Assembly (NCBI GenBank): GCA_947175285.1
Contig: CAMWMM010000013.1
Location: 1 to 25,778, forward strand
Direction of reading: 5' to 3'
Length of the DNA stretch: 25,778 nucleotides
Source of the DNA: an uncultured Lachnospiraceae bacterium
GTDB taxonomy: Bacteria; Bacillota_A; Clostridia; Lachnospirales; Lachnospiraceae
Below, one piece after another: positions 1-5,804 of this stretch. The notes beneath the pieces were generated by a model. The model was not told where the DNA came from and ran no database searches. It saw only the letters and a list, made by a program, of their open reading frames with translations. Position 1 is the first letter of the stretch. Every line of letters starts with the position of its first letter. The translations under genes were made by a program, and so were the position numbers.

Positions 1-45
1 ATAGTTAACAAAATTAACACTGGCTCTTAAACAAACATCATCATC

Positions 46-498
46 CTAAGATACAGAAATAATAAAATCAGAAAATTTTACTATTTTTACCAACGAATCA
101 TCCAATCCCGAACGGCAATCCAATAAGACAATATCATATTTACTCTGTACAAAACTATAAAGATTTTTCATAAAAAGTTCAATGGCTTCACTCCTAATTT
201 CTTTGCACAAGGATTGATCCATATCAATTACTGCAGGTAATATTTCACATTCCTGGAATCTGTATATTGCAAAATTATCTTCATAAATCTCCCTTTCTAA
301 ACAGTCTGTAACTGACATTCCTTCCCCAAAACTAATATAGTCTGACAAAAGAATTGACAATCCTCTTACATGTATATCCATATCAACTATTAAAACTTTG
401 CATTTTTCCTTTGATAAGCAATTTCCCAATACTGCCGTAAATAAACTTTTTCCCGTTCCACCTTTACCACTTATAACACTTATTATTTTAGTTTCCAT
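46..498 (-). CDS. ParA/MinD-type ATPase, interrupted by an in-frame TAG
   Basis: The first 150 residues are an N-terminal ParA/MinD P-loop ATPase domain. A deviant Walker A, GKGGTGKS, lies at residues 11-18, followed by VLIVDMD (35-41) and a Walker B-like YDIVLLD (121-127). The frame hits TAG at 46-48. Past the TAG it stays open to the window edge and reads DDDVCLRASVNFVNY, which fits the usual ParA continuation after the IISVS strand. The gene therefore looks cut by a nonsense codon, not naturally short; full ParA/MinD proteins are about 250 residues. Its ATG overlaps the end of the upstream membrane-protein gene by 11 bp, suggesting coupled translation. Such ATPases position or segregate DNA or membrane complexes. 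The partner here is unknown, and the ParB-like gene of this window is 23 kb away. It could be a pseudogene, a read-through product or a sequencing error. Confidence 0.75.
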   Translation of the reverse strand: METKIISVISGKGGTGKSLFTAVLGNCLSKEKCKVLIVDMDIHVRGLSILLSDYISFGEGMSVTDCLEREIYEDNFAIYRFQECEILPAVIDMDQSLCKEIRSEAIELFMKNLYSFVQSKYDIVLLDCRSGLDDSLVKIVKFSDFIISVS

Positions 499-922
499 TA
501 TTTCTATTGTCTCCTTTATTTCTATTGTTTCCTTTATTTTTATTGTTTCCTTTATTTTTATTGTTTCCTTTAAGTCTTTTTTGTTCTCTAATAGGCAAAA
601 TAATTAAAGAAGGCACAGCAACTATTGCAAAAGATAGTATAATAGATGACAACATGTTAGTTTCCATAATTTCTAACGTCATTTCAGATTCAATTATTGT
701 TTTAAAATTCTGAAACAAAAAAACCGAACCACTAAGTGCCATACCCATTACTATAGGTATTATAATCTCTCCTACCTTTTTAATCTTTTTAAATATTTTA
801 AATTTAAACCCATATATAAGCAACAAAAACAAATTTCCCTCACAATACAATAATGCTAAACATATAAGCCATAATGGTGAATCCTTCAAATATTCTAAAA
901 GTGCATTTAGTATTTCTTCCAT
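488..922 (-). CDS. Three-helix membrane protein with Asn/Lys/Gly repeat tail
   Basis: A 144-residue protein with three hydrophobic segments (about 15-38, 51-70 and 91-110). A charged cytoplasmic-type tail follows, built from a six-residue repeat (KGNNKN and variants, residues 118-144). I do not recognise the family. The gene overlaps the following ParA-like gene (stop TAA at 488-490, ATG at 496-498), so the two probably form a translationally coupled pair. One reading is a membrane anchor working with the ATPase, by inference from context only. A plausible promoter lies 30-60 bp upstream of the ATG. Confidence 0.7.
   Translation of the reverse strand: MEEILNALLEYLKDSPLWLICLALLYCEGNLFLLLIYGFKFKIFKKIKKVGEIIIPIVMGMALSGSVFLFQNFKTIIESEMTLEIMETNMLSSIILSFAIVAVPSLIILPIREQKRLKGNNKNKGNNKNKGNNRNKGDNRNNGN
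491..571 (-). repeat. 18-bp in-frame tandem repeat (six-residue unit)
   Basis: About four and a half copies of an 18-bp unit. On the plus strand the unit reads CTTTATTTTTATTGTTTC with small variants. It encodes the low-complexity KGNNKN tail of the 144-aa membrane protein. Copy number could change by slippage without breaking the frame, because the unit is a multiple of three. The last copies run up to the coupled start of the ParA-like gene. Confidence 0.85.
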
Positions 923-951
923 AATGTACCATCCAATAACTTTTTTAGATT

Positions 952-980
952 AGAATATCATATATAGGAAAACTTTACAA
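952..980 (-). promoter_or_regulatory. Probable sigma-A type promoter for the membrane protein/ATPase pair
   Basis: On the minus strand TTGTAA (975-980) and TATTCT (952-957) are separated by 17 bp, about 30 bp upstream of the ATG at 922. It matches consensus at 4 of 6 and 5 of 6 positions. Confidence 0.45.
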
Positions 981-1000
981 TTATTAACGACATATTTTAC

Positions 1001-1049
1001 TTTTTTTCACCGACAAAATTTTTATTAAAAATTTTCTTGGTGAAAAAAA
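1001..1049. repeat. Long imperfect palindrome
   Basis: Arms of about 22 bp (1001-1023 and 1027-1049) pair with only a few central mismatches. The plus strand begins with a T-run then CACC and ends GGTG then an A-run, the reverse of a terminator layout on either strand. It lies upstream of the promoter at 952-980, so an operator or a cruciform-forming site is more likely. Function unknown. Confidence 0.6.
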
Positions 1050-1092
1050 ATCAACATAGATAGGGGCGGCATTTGCTTTTAGGGGAGTACAT

Positions 1093-1227
1093 TCACCACG
1101 GACACAATGCACCGCCTATTACACAATCCCCCTCACACGCTCTACAATCGTTTTTAAGGCTTGCTTTTCGTTGGTAGTAGTCCAGTACACCGCAACCGCA
1201 AAACCGCCTTAAAACGCCATATAGCAT
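1093..1227 (-). CDS. Cys-rich small protein (possible zinc-binding), start uncertain
   Basis: A 44-residue reading frame with paired cysteines: FCGCG early, then CRACEGDC, and a last Cys four residues from the end. The spacing is what a small zinc-binding protein might show. No convincing ribosome site precedes the ATG at 1227. Upstream, the frame stays sensible (YELCAHD) back to a TAG at 1249-1251, and beyond that TAG it is open to tandem ATGs at 1297-1302. The gene may therefore be interrupted, start at a non-standard codon, or be chance. The local GC content is visibly higher than in the flanking genes, which hints at a different origin. Confidence 0.35.
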   Translation of the reverse strand: MLYGVLRRFCGCGVLDYYQRKASLKNDCRACEGDCVIGGALCPW

Positions 1228-1339
1228 GTCGTGTGCGCAAAGTTCATACTATTCCAGACGATACAAGCCATGATCTGAAATACCCAACAATATTCCCATC
1301 ATGCCCCACAATGCCCATATGATCAAATACGGACACAAC

Positions 1340-1372
1340 AAAAAACCTTGCAAGGCTCTACACCCTGCAAGG
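1340..1372 (-). terminator. Intrinsic terminator after the 99-aa gene
   Basis: Read on the minus strand, CCTTGCA (1366-1372) pairs with TGCAAGG (1346-1352), followed by a run of six T. It is placed 27 bp after the stop of the 99-aa gene, as expected for the end of the operon. Confidence 0.65.
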
Positions 1373-1398
1373 CTCTTTGTTCAATCCATATTCAGTTT

Positions 1399-1698
1399 TT
1401 ACATATCGCTTTCTTTGATATTAATATCTGCCATATACTGATTAAATTCAATAGTATAGCTGCCGTCATCCTCAAGCCTGATAACTTCCACAACATCATC
1501 AATGCGAATACCTACACCGCCGATACCGTCCGGCGTGTTGTAGTTTCCGGCTACAAACGAAAGTTCGTTTCCGTCCTCGTCATACTCAATTCGTGCTTTT
1601 GAAAAATTGAGATTGACACCGTAAATATCGGCACTTTCTACCCTGATAACTTTGCCCTGTAAATCCTTTACAAGCTCCTGAATTGTGACTTCTTTCAT
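1399..1698 (-). CDS. Hypothetical acidic protein, 99 aa
   Basis: I do not recognise the family. The protein is rich in beta-strand-type sequence and acidic residues, with no signal peptide or membrane segment, so it is probably cytoplasmic. The start is well supported by AAGGAGG a short distance upstream of ATG. It lies 49 bp downstream of the 139-aa gene in the same direction and is followed by an intrinsic terminator, so the two are likely one transcription unit, possibly together with the 28-aa reading frame further upstream. Confidence 0.7.
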   Translation of the reverse strand: MKEVTIQELVKDLQGKVIRVESADIYGVNLNFSKARIEYDEDGNELSFVAGNYNTPDGIGGVGIRIDDVVEVIRLEDDGSYTIEFNQYMADINIKESDM

Positions 1699-1747
1699 TG
1701 TTCCGTGTCCTCCTTATTTTCATCATGATTCATGTACAACTTTACAA

Positions 1748-2167
1748 TTACATCAATACATCAACAATCTTAATTGCTACAAGCTTTTTTATGTATGATC
1801 TATCCTCGTCTGATAACTCAATTTCAAAACCATCTGACATATCATCGTAAATCTCGTTACCCTCTTTGTCTGTAAACCACGACACAAAACCGACAAAAAA
1901 TGTTAGCTCATATTTTCCCTGCTCATTGCAGAATCCTGTGTTAATGTGCAAATCTGTTTCTGTATGCAGCGTACATTCATCAAGATTCACTCCAGGACAC
2001 TGTTTTTGTATGTCTCTAGTCATCCACGATTCAAACTTTTTACGCTCTGACTTTATTATGTCCGATTCTGTTTCAATCGGAATATACAGCCCTAAAGAAG
2101 TATCTGTCAACATGATCTCGTTTGCAATTACTGTACCAATGTTTTTTAACTGTTTTGTTCTCATCAT
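1748..2167 (-). CDS. Hypothetical protein, 139 aa
   Basis: Unrecognised. The N-terminal half is mixed charge with a CPGVNLDEC stretch, the middle has beta-type segments (ELTFFVGFVSWF), and the C-terminus forms a probable helix. No membrane anchor or known motif is visible. The ribosome site GAAAGGACGG lies about 8 nt before the first of two adjacent ATG codons. A nearly identical site precedes the divergent Cro/C1-type gene. It is the leading larger gene of a short minus-strand operon ending at the terminator at 1340-1372. Confidence 0.7.
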   Translation of the reverse strand: MMRTKQLKNIGTVIANEIMLTDTSLGLYIPIETESDIIKSERKKFESWMTRDIQKQCPGVNLDECTLHTETDLHINTGFCNEQGKYELTFFVGFVSWFTDKEGNEIYDDMSDGFEIELSDEDRSYIKKLVAIKIVDVLM

Positions 2168-2192
2168 AATAAAAACCGTCCTTTCTTTTTTG

Positions 2193-2227
2193 GTCGGCTT
2201 ATGCTATAATGAAATTGCACAGCCGAC
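2193..2227 (-). promoter_or_regulatory. Stem-loop in the 5' leader of the 139-aa gene
   Basis: Perfect 7-bp arms (GTCGGCT at 2193-2199 and AGCCGAC at 2221-2227) about 26 bp before the ATG and just ahead of the ribosome site. It could modulate translation or protect the message; function is inferred from position only. Confidence 0.4.
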
Positions 2228-2316
2228 ATTGAATAATATTTAGTTGTCAAAGTGCAATTTGCGAATAGGTTTTACAACGGGGACTTACAAGCGTTATGCT
2301 CTGCCCCGTGTTGGTG

Positions 2317-2403
2317 TTACTCGGCTCTTTCGGCTTCAAGTGCTTCTTGTTCGGTTGCATACTCGATACCGTCCGCGCCTATGTACCCATAATCGGTGTA
2401 CAT
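2317..2403 (-). CDS. Small acidic peptide, 28 aa
   Basis: A 28-residue reading frame (begins MYTDYGYIGADGIEY) with GGGGGTG about 8 nt before the ATG. The composition (Tyr, Glu and Ala rich) looks like a real small protein and not random sequence, and small peptides of this look are common in clostridial mobile elements. No function can be assigned. It heads the minus-strand operon that carries the 139-aa and 99-aa genes. Confidence 0.45.
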   Translation of the reverse strand: MYTDYGYIGADGIEYATEQEALEAERAE

Positions 2404-2491
2404 TGTATTCACCCCCTATTCAGTTATTTAAGATAGGCAAGGGATAAAGTTTGCTAGGCTTGTGTGCCCTTGCTTTATCTTATGGTCTAAG

Positions 2492-2583
2492 TATACATTA
2501 AATTTTAGAGTATGTCTATTGACGTATTGCACAAAATATACATTAAATTTTAGTGCATAATGTACATTTAATTTTAATGTATA
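2492..2583. promoter_or_regulatory. Three operator-like sites in front of the Cro/C1-type gene
   Basis: Three 23-bp imperfect palindromes start at 2492, 2537 and 2561. The first two share the exact 17-mer TATACATTAAATTTTAG. The third reads TGTACATTTAATTTTA and completes the symmetry with AATGTATA. Spacing is 45 and 24 bp. A -35-like TTGACG (2519-2524) lies between the first two sites. Position between divergent genes, one of which encodes an HTH protein, suggests autoregulation. Confidence 0.65.
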
Positions 2584-2619
2584 TTCATGGTATCATATAT
2601 ATGAAAGGACGGTGATTTT

Positions 2620-2844
2620 TTGATAAAATACAAGATAGACATAATACAAGCACTAAAGCAGGTCGGCTATAGCACTTATAAGATAAGAAAAGAAAAGGTT
2701 TTCACTGAATCACAATTACAACAAATGAGAGATCATAAGTTATTGACACAAGAAGCATTAAACAAAGTATGCACATTGTTAGACTGTCAACCTGGCGATA
2801 TATTAGAGTATATACCAGATGGTACAGAAACGGATCACGAATAG
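2620..2844 (+). CDS. Cro/C1 (XRE) family transcriptional regulator, TTG start
   Basis: A 74-residue single-domain HTH protein. The C-terminal half, with LTQEALNKVCTLLDCQPGDILEY at residues 42-64, is the signature of short Cro/C1-type repressors such as the YozG/VapI group. The start is TTG, with AAAGGACGGTG placed about 7 nt upstream. It reads away from the minus-strand operon. Three similar palindromes just upstream are likely its operators, so it probably represses itself and perhaps the divergent genes. It ends in TAG, followed closely by TAA in the same frame. Likely role: maintenance or lysogeny switch (inference). Confidence 0.85.
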   Translation: MIKYKIDIIQALKQVGYSTYKIRKEKVFTESQLQQMRDHKLLTQEALNKVCTLLDCQPGDILEYIPDGTETDHE

Positions 2845-2876
2845 AACCACATACTATAATAGAGCCACACCAAAAC

Positions 2877-2910
2877 AAGCCTACACCCCCTACACGGTGC
2901 AAGGCTTTTT
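2877..2910 (+). terminator. Intrinsic terminator after the Cro/C1-type gene
   Basis: AAGCCT and AGGCTT form the base of the stem, extended by CACC/GGTG with small bulges, followed by five T and then CTTTT. It starts 33 bp after the stop codon. Confidence 0.6.
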
Positions 2911-2978
2911 CTTTTGATCTGAATTATGATGAATACATGACACGGCATTTTACCAATCTAAAAAGAAAAATATCGCCT

Positions 2979-3003
2979 GTGGCGGTTTTGCCACCCCCTT
3001 TTA
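2979..3003 (+). terminator. Second terminator-like hairpin upstream of the recombinase
   Basis: GTGGC (2979-2983) and GCCAC (2990-2994) flank GGTTTT and are followed by CCCC and TTTT. A similar hairpin occurs after the recombinase gene at 3956-3971. Either a back-up terminator or part of a site flanking the recombinase. Confidence 0.4.
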
Positions 3004-3029
3004 TTACACAAAGCACAATATCACTATAT

Positions 3030-3109
3030 CAGTATCAAAATGAATGTATCTCAAATTAGTATTAAAACTTATTGACATACTACCCCATTCAGTATAAAAT
3101 GAAAGTATG
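3030..3109 (+). repeat. Direct repeat across the recombinase promoter
   Basis: Two copies of CAGTAT(C)AAAATGAA(T)GTAT start at 3030 and 3090, 60 bp apart. The second overlaps the -10 element of the recombinase promoter, so it is a candidate regulator or recombinase binding site. Confidence 0.5.
3072..3100 (+). promoter_or_regulatory. Promoter of the serine recombinase gene
   Basis: Perfect -35 TTGACA (3072-3077), 17-bp spacer and TAAAAT (3095-3100); TATAAA two bases earlier is an alternative with a 15-bp spacer. It lies about 55 bp before the start codon. Confidence 0.65.
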
Positions 3110-3154
3110 AAAACGAACGAAGGTTAATTTTAATATTAATGGAGGTGCAAAACA

Positions 3155-3862
3155 ATGTGTAAAGTGTATGGATATTGTCGTATAAGCAGAAAAACCCAAA
3201 ACATTGATAGACAGATCAGAAATATTCTTGCAGCTTATCCAGATGCAACTATTTACAAAGAAGCATTCACAGGTACAAAGATACAAGGCAGAAAGGCACT
3301 TGACGCTCTATTAAAGCAAGCCAAAAAAGGCGATACTATTGTATATGATTCTGTTAGCCGTATGAGTAGAAACGCTGATGAAGGTTGTCAACTTTACGAA
3401 CAACTTTTTAATAAAGGCGTTGAATTGGTATTCCTGAAAGAAAATCATATAAATACATCCGTATATCGTGAAGCACTGGCAAAACAGATAGACATATCAA
3501 TCAATACTGGCGATAATGCAACCGATACTTTAATGAATACCATCATAGACGCTTTAAACAAGTTTCAAATGGATTTAGCAAAGAAACAGATTGAACTTGC
3601 TTTTGGTCAAGCTCAAAAAGAAGTTGACGATCTGCACAAACGAACATCTGAAGGCATTGAAACAGCACGATTGAACGGTAAACAAATTGGCGGTGTAACT
3701 GGCAAGAAATTGACCACCAAAAAGAGCATAGAAAAGAAAGCTGAAATACAGAAACATTCTATTGATTTCGGCGGTACTCTTAATGATGTAGACTGTATGA
3801 AACTTACTGGACTATCACGCAATACTTATTACAAGTATAAAAAGGAACTGAAAGAATTATGA
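3155..3862 (+). CDS. Serine recombinase (resolvase/invertase family)
   Basis: A 235-residue small serine recombinase. The catalytic serine is S11 in YCRIS. D65, R69 and R72 sit in YDSVSRMSRN, the active-site arginine region, and a long helix region follows at about 130-175. The C-terminal DNA-binding HTH is at about 211-228 (CMKLTGLSRNTYYKYK). Size and layout match plasmid resolvases and DNA invertases, not large serine integrases, so the likely job is multimer resolution or inversion between short sites. The ribosome site GGAGGTG is well placed. It has its own promoter and a strong terminator, so it is a monocistronic gene in a block otherwise read the other way. Whether it can integrate the element is unclear. 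Confidence 0.92.
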   Translation: MCKVYGYCRISRKTQNIDRQIRNILAAYPDATIYKEAFTGTKIQGRKALDALLKQAKKGDTIVYDSVSRMSRNADEGCQLYEQLFNKGVELVFLKENHINTSVYREALAKQIDISINTGDNATDTLMNTIIDALNKFQMDLAKKQIELAFGQAQKEVDDLHKRTSEGIETARLNGKQIGGVTGKKLTTKKSIEKKAEIQKHSIDFGGTLNDVDCMKLTGLSRNTYYKYKKELKEL

Positions 3863-3883
3863 TCTATATGATACAAGTAAATC

Positions 3884-3914
3884 AAAGACACTCATAAAAT
3901 TTGAGTGTCTTTTT
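3884..3914 (+). terminator. Intrinsic terminator of the recombinase gene
   Basis: Perfect 11-bp stem (AAAGACACTCA with TGAGTGTCTTT), 7-nt loop and a T-run, 21 bp after the stop codon. Confidence 0.9.
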
Positions 3915-4337
3915 GTATATTTATATTCTTATAACGTGTGGTTGAATGATCTGACGTGGCGAAACCGCCACACCTCTTTTAAATATCAAATAAAGGGTTA
4001 ATTTCTATAGAGTCCGTGCAAATTTCAATTCCTACTATTCCAGTCGGTTTTCATCTAAAATCAGGGGGTTGTTTTTGGTATGCTTTTTGAGCATTATTCT
4101 GGTTTATATATACAAAAAGTGAATACTATAATTCTCACAATATAATTCCTATTTTCTTCACACAAAAAATATGGGGTTAATTTTCAATCACTAATACCCA
4201 TTAAATCACCATAAAAATAAGGGGTTAAAGGGAGTAAATCGCCACCTTAGAAGCAACCACTACACAATAATTTTTGTTCGTAAATTGTACATTTTAACTT
4301 TTACGAATATGGGGTAAAATTCTAAAAATCCAGTAAA
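3915..4337. other. Gene-free stretch with repeated GGGGTTA-type motifs and two hairpins
   Basis: I see no credible reading frame. The stretch contains a GC-rich hairpin (GTGGCG, AAAC loop, CGCCAC, 3956-3971). It also has five plus-strand motifs of the type A-R-GGG(G)-T-T/A-A, with G-runs at 3995, 4064, 4173, 4221 and 4311. An 8-bp inverted repeat TTCGTAAA/TTTACGAA lies at 4277-4307. The motif cluster may be a protein-binding array; function unknown. Confidence 0.5.
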
Positions 4338-5168
4338 CTACCTATCCTTCATATCTTTCTCTAAAAAAATATAATTAAGAGGTTCCGTTTTAATTGTTCG
4401 CTTTTTTCCATCATAAATATAATTAAATTCCACCTCTATATTATAATATCCTTGCTTCTCAAAATCCATTGATAAAATAAATCTTTCACCAGTATTACTA
4501 GGGATTGTAATATAACTATCAGGAACAGTATCATCCTCTGAATTATGTTCTTGGTCTATTTCAACTTCCATTTTTCCAGTATGGTGTTCAATTTTTGTTT
4601 TAAGATAAATGTATCTGTTTATATCGCCGCTCCATTCTCCTACTTCAATTATAATATCTTCTTCCATAATATCTGTACATTTTTTAACATTTACACAAAT
4701 ATCAGTTATATGCATAAACATATCACTATTGTTATCTAAATTTATTATCAAGCTACGATTCGAATCCATAAAATATATTTTACATTCTTCATCATGTTGA
4801 TCAATATTAACATGTCCAACCAATCCGTCTTGTGATGTGGATATATCAATATGTCTCGGCGATAGAAAATAGCGATCTATAATACTCATTATTACCGTTC
4901 CTATTACCGTTGCAATTATCCCTGCTATTAATGCAATCATAATTCCCTCAATTATCCGTCCAAAACAAGATTTCTTTTTAGATTTCTTTTGGGGATTCTT
5001 TTTAGATTTCCTTTCATGTAGGTTCTCTTCCGATTTCTTTTTATCAGCTGGCACGTTTTCTTTATCCCTACTATCTGGATGTTGAGTAAATTCATTTCTA
5101 TTATTTGAATTATTTTTTCTATTTCTATTATCTTTTTTATTTTTTTTACCTTTCTTACCTTTACTCAT
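4338..5168 (-). CDS. Single-pass membrane protein with basic N-terminal tail and extracellular beta-rich domain
   Basis: A 276-residue protein if read from the second ATG (5168), which lies 9 nt after AAGGGGG. The first ATG (5177) directly abuts that ribosome site and is less likely. The first 70 residues are very rich in Lys, Asn and Arg. One hydrophobic helix follows (about 72-97, IIEGIMIALIAGIIATVIGT), then a C-terminal domain of about 170 residues with beta-strand character and many acidic residues. With the basic side inside, the C-terminal domain should face outward. It has its own promoter and lies beyond the terminators that close the structural block, a moron-like layout. Host-surface or superinfection-exclusion roles are possible but not shown. 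It ends in TAG. Confidence 0.75.
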   Translation of the reverse strand: MSKGKKGKKNKKDNRNRKNNSNNRNEFTQHPDSRDKENVPADKKKSEENLHERKSKKNPQKKSKKKSCFGRIIEGIMIALIAGIIATVIGTVIMSIIDRYFLSPRHIDISTSQDGLVGHVNIDQHDEECKIYFMDSNRSLIINLDNNSDMFMHITDICVNVKKCTDIMEEDIIIEVGEWSGDINRYIYLKTKIEHHTGKMEVEIDQEHNSEDDTVPDSYITIPSNTGERFILSMDFEKQGYYNIEVEFNYIYDGKKRTIKTEPLNYIFLEKDMKDR

Positions 5169-5221
5169 CCAACTCATCCCCCTTATCTCTTGTAATCTGA
5201 AATATCTAGGATATGAAATTA

Positions 5222-5250
5222 ATTATATCATATACAATCTTTATATTCAA
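5222..5250 (-). promoter_or_regulatory. Promoter of the membrane-anchored protein gene
   Basis: On the minus strand TTGAAT (5245-5250), 17-bp spacer and a perfect TATAAT (5222-5227), about 55 bp ahead of the start codon. Confidence 0.65.
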
Positions 5251-5303
5251 ATAACATTACATAAGGACTTTTATACTCACATATAAACGCACTGCTCTAT
5301 AGA

Positions 5304-5337
5304 TATAAAAAAGTTCTGGCAATACCAAAAGGACTTT
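5304..5337 (-). terminator. Second terminator closing the structural block
   Basis: On the minus strand AAAGTCCT (5330-5337) pairs with AGAACTTT (5310-5317, one G-U), followed by further T residues. It lies 39 bp past the first terminator. Confidence 0.5.
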
Positions 5338-5375
5338 CTATAAAATAATGCGTTTGTATCTGAATGCAAAATAAA

Positions 5376-5421
5376 GGAACTGTTGCATACTTGATTTGTC
5401 AACCGTTAATGCAACAATCCC
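5376..5421 (-). terminator. Terminator after the 79-aa gene, possibly bidirectional
   Basis: A 13-bp stem allowing two G-U pairs (5376-5388 with 5409-5421) and a 20-nt loop. It is followed by a T-rich tract on the minus strand and by CCCTTTT on the plus strand. It starts 30 bp after the stop of the 79-aa gene. Confidence 0.6.
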
Positions 5422-5450
5422 TTTTAACTATAGTTTTGAAACAATCTTTT

Positions 5451-5690
5451 TTATGATTCAGGACGTACCATCTCTATTATAATAATCCCGTCAATTATTT
5501 CAACGTTTTGGTATGAACGAGACACCTGAGTATAAAGTCCAATATCTTCAATAATGTCAACAATTTTATACCTATCATATATAGGATGTTTCTTATATCT
5601 ATGATTTTTTTCTAACAAACGATAGCCTGATGGTTTTTGTTGTTCAAGTTCATAAAGAGTATAAATTTTTTCACAGTCTAAATTCACCAT
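5451..5690 (-). CDS. Hypothetical protein, 79 aa
   Basis: Unrecognised. Rich in Tyr, Ile, Glu and Lys, with a C-terminal hydrophobic beta-type stretch (VEIIDGIIIIEMV). No membrane helix of full length and no known motif. GAAGG lies about 10 nt before the ATG. It is the last gene of the portal-containing transcript, 114 bp downstream of the portal stop and directly before two tandem terminators, so it is probably expressed with the virion genes. Confidence 0.6.
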   Translation of the reverse strand: MVNLDCEKIYTLYELEQQKPSGYRLLEKNHRYKKHPIYDRYKIVDIIEDIGLYTQVSRSYQNVEIIDGIIIIEMVRPES

Positions 5691-5804
5691 ATCTTTTTAA
5701 CCTTCTTTCTCAATTATTATGGGACATTAAATACAAATTATTTTGTGTTCTACTTATTATAGAACGAACTTTTCTTTTTGTCAAGCAGAAATATGGGGTT
5801 GAGG

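Larger units (their letters stand above)
923..1339. other. Intergenic stretch between the membrane-protein gene and the next operon
   Basis: Holds the promoter at 952-980, the palindrome at 1001-1049 and the Cys-rich reading frame at 1093-1227. From about 1060 to 1340 the base composition is richer in G+C than the neighbours. I see no RNA gene or repeat in it beyond these. Confidence 0.6.

Noticed and set aside
491..571. Tandem repeats as a CRISPR array
   Set aside because: Units are 18 bp and directly adjacent without spacers, and they are coding.
398..713. Plus-strand frames across the 18-bp repeat, encoding repeated Phe-Leu or Ile-Val-Ser units
   Set aside because: Produced by the in-frame repeat of the minus-strand membrane protein gene; no start signals.
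4745..4765. TTCGAATCC as a tRNA T-arm
   Set aside because: It lies inside a coding region and no acceptor stem or other arms can be folded around it.
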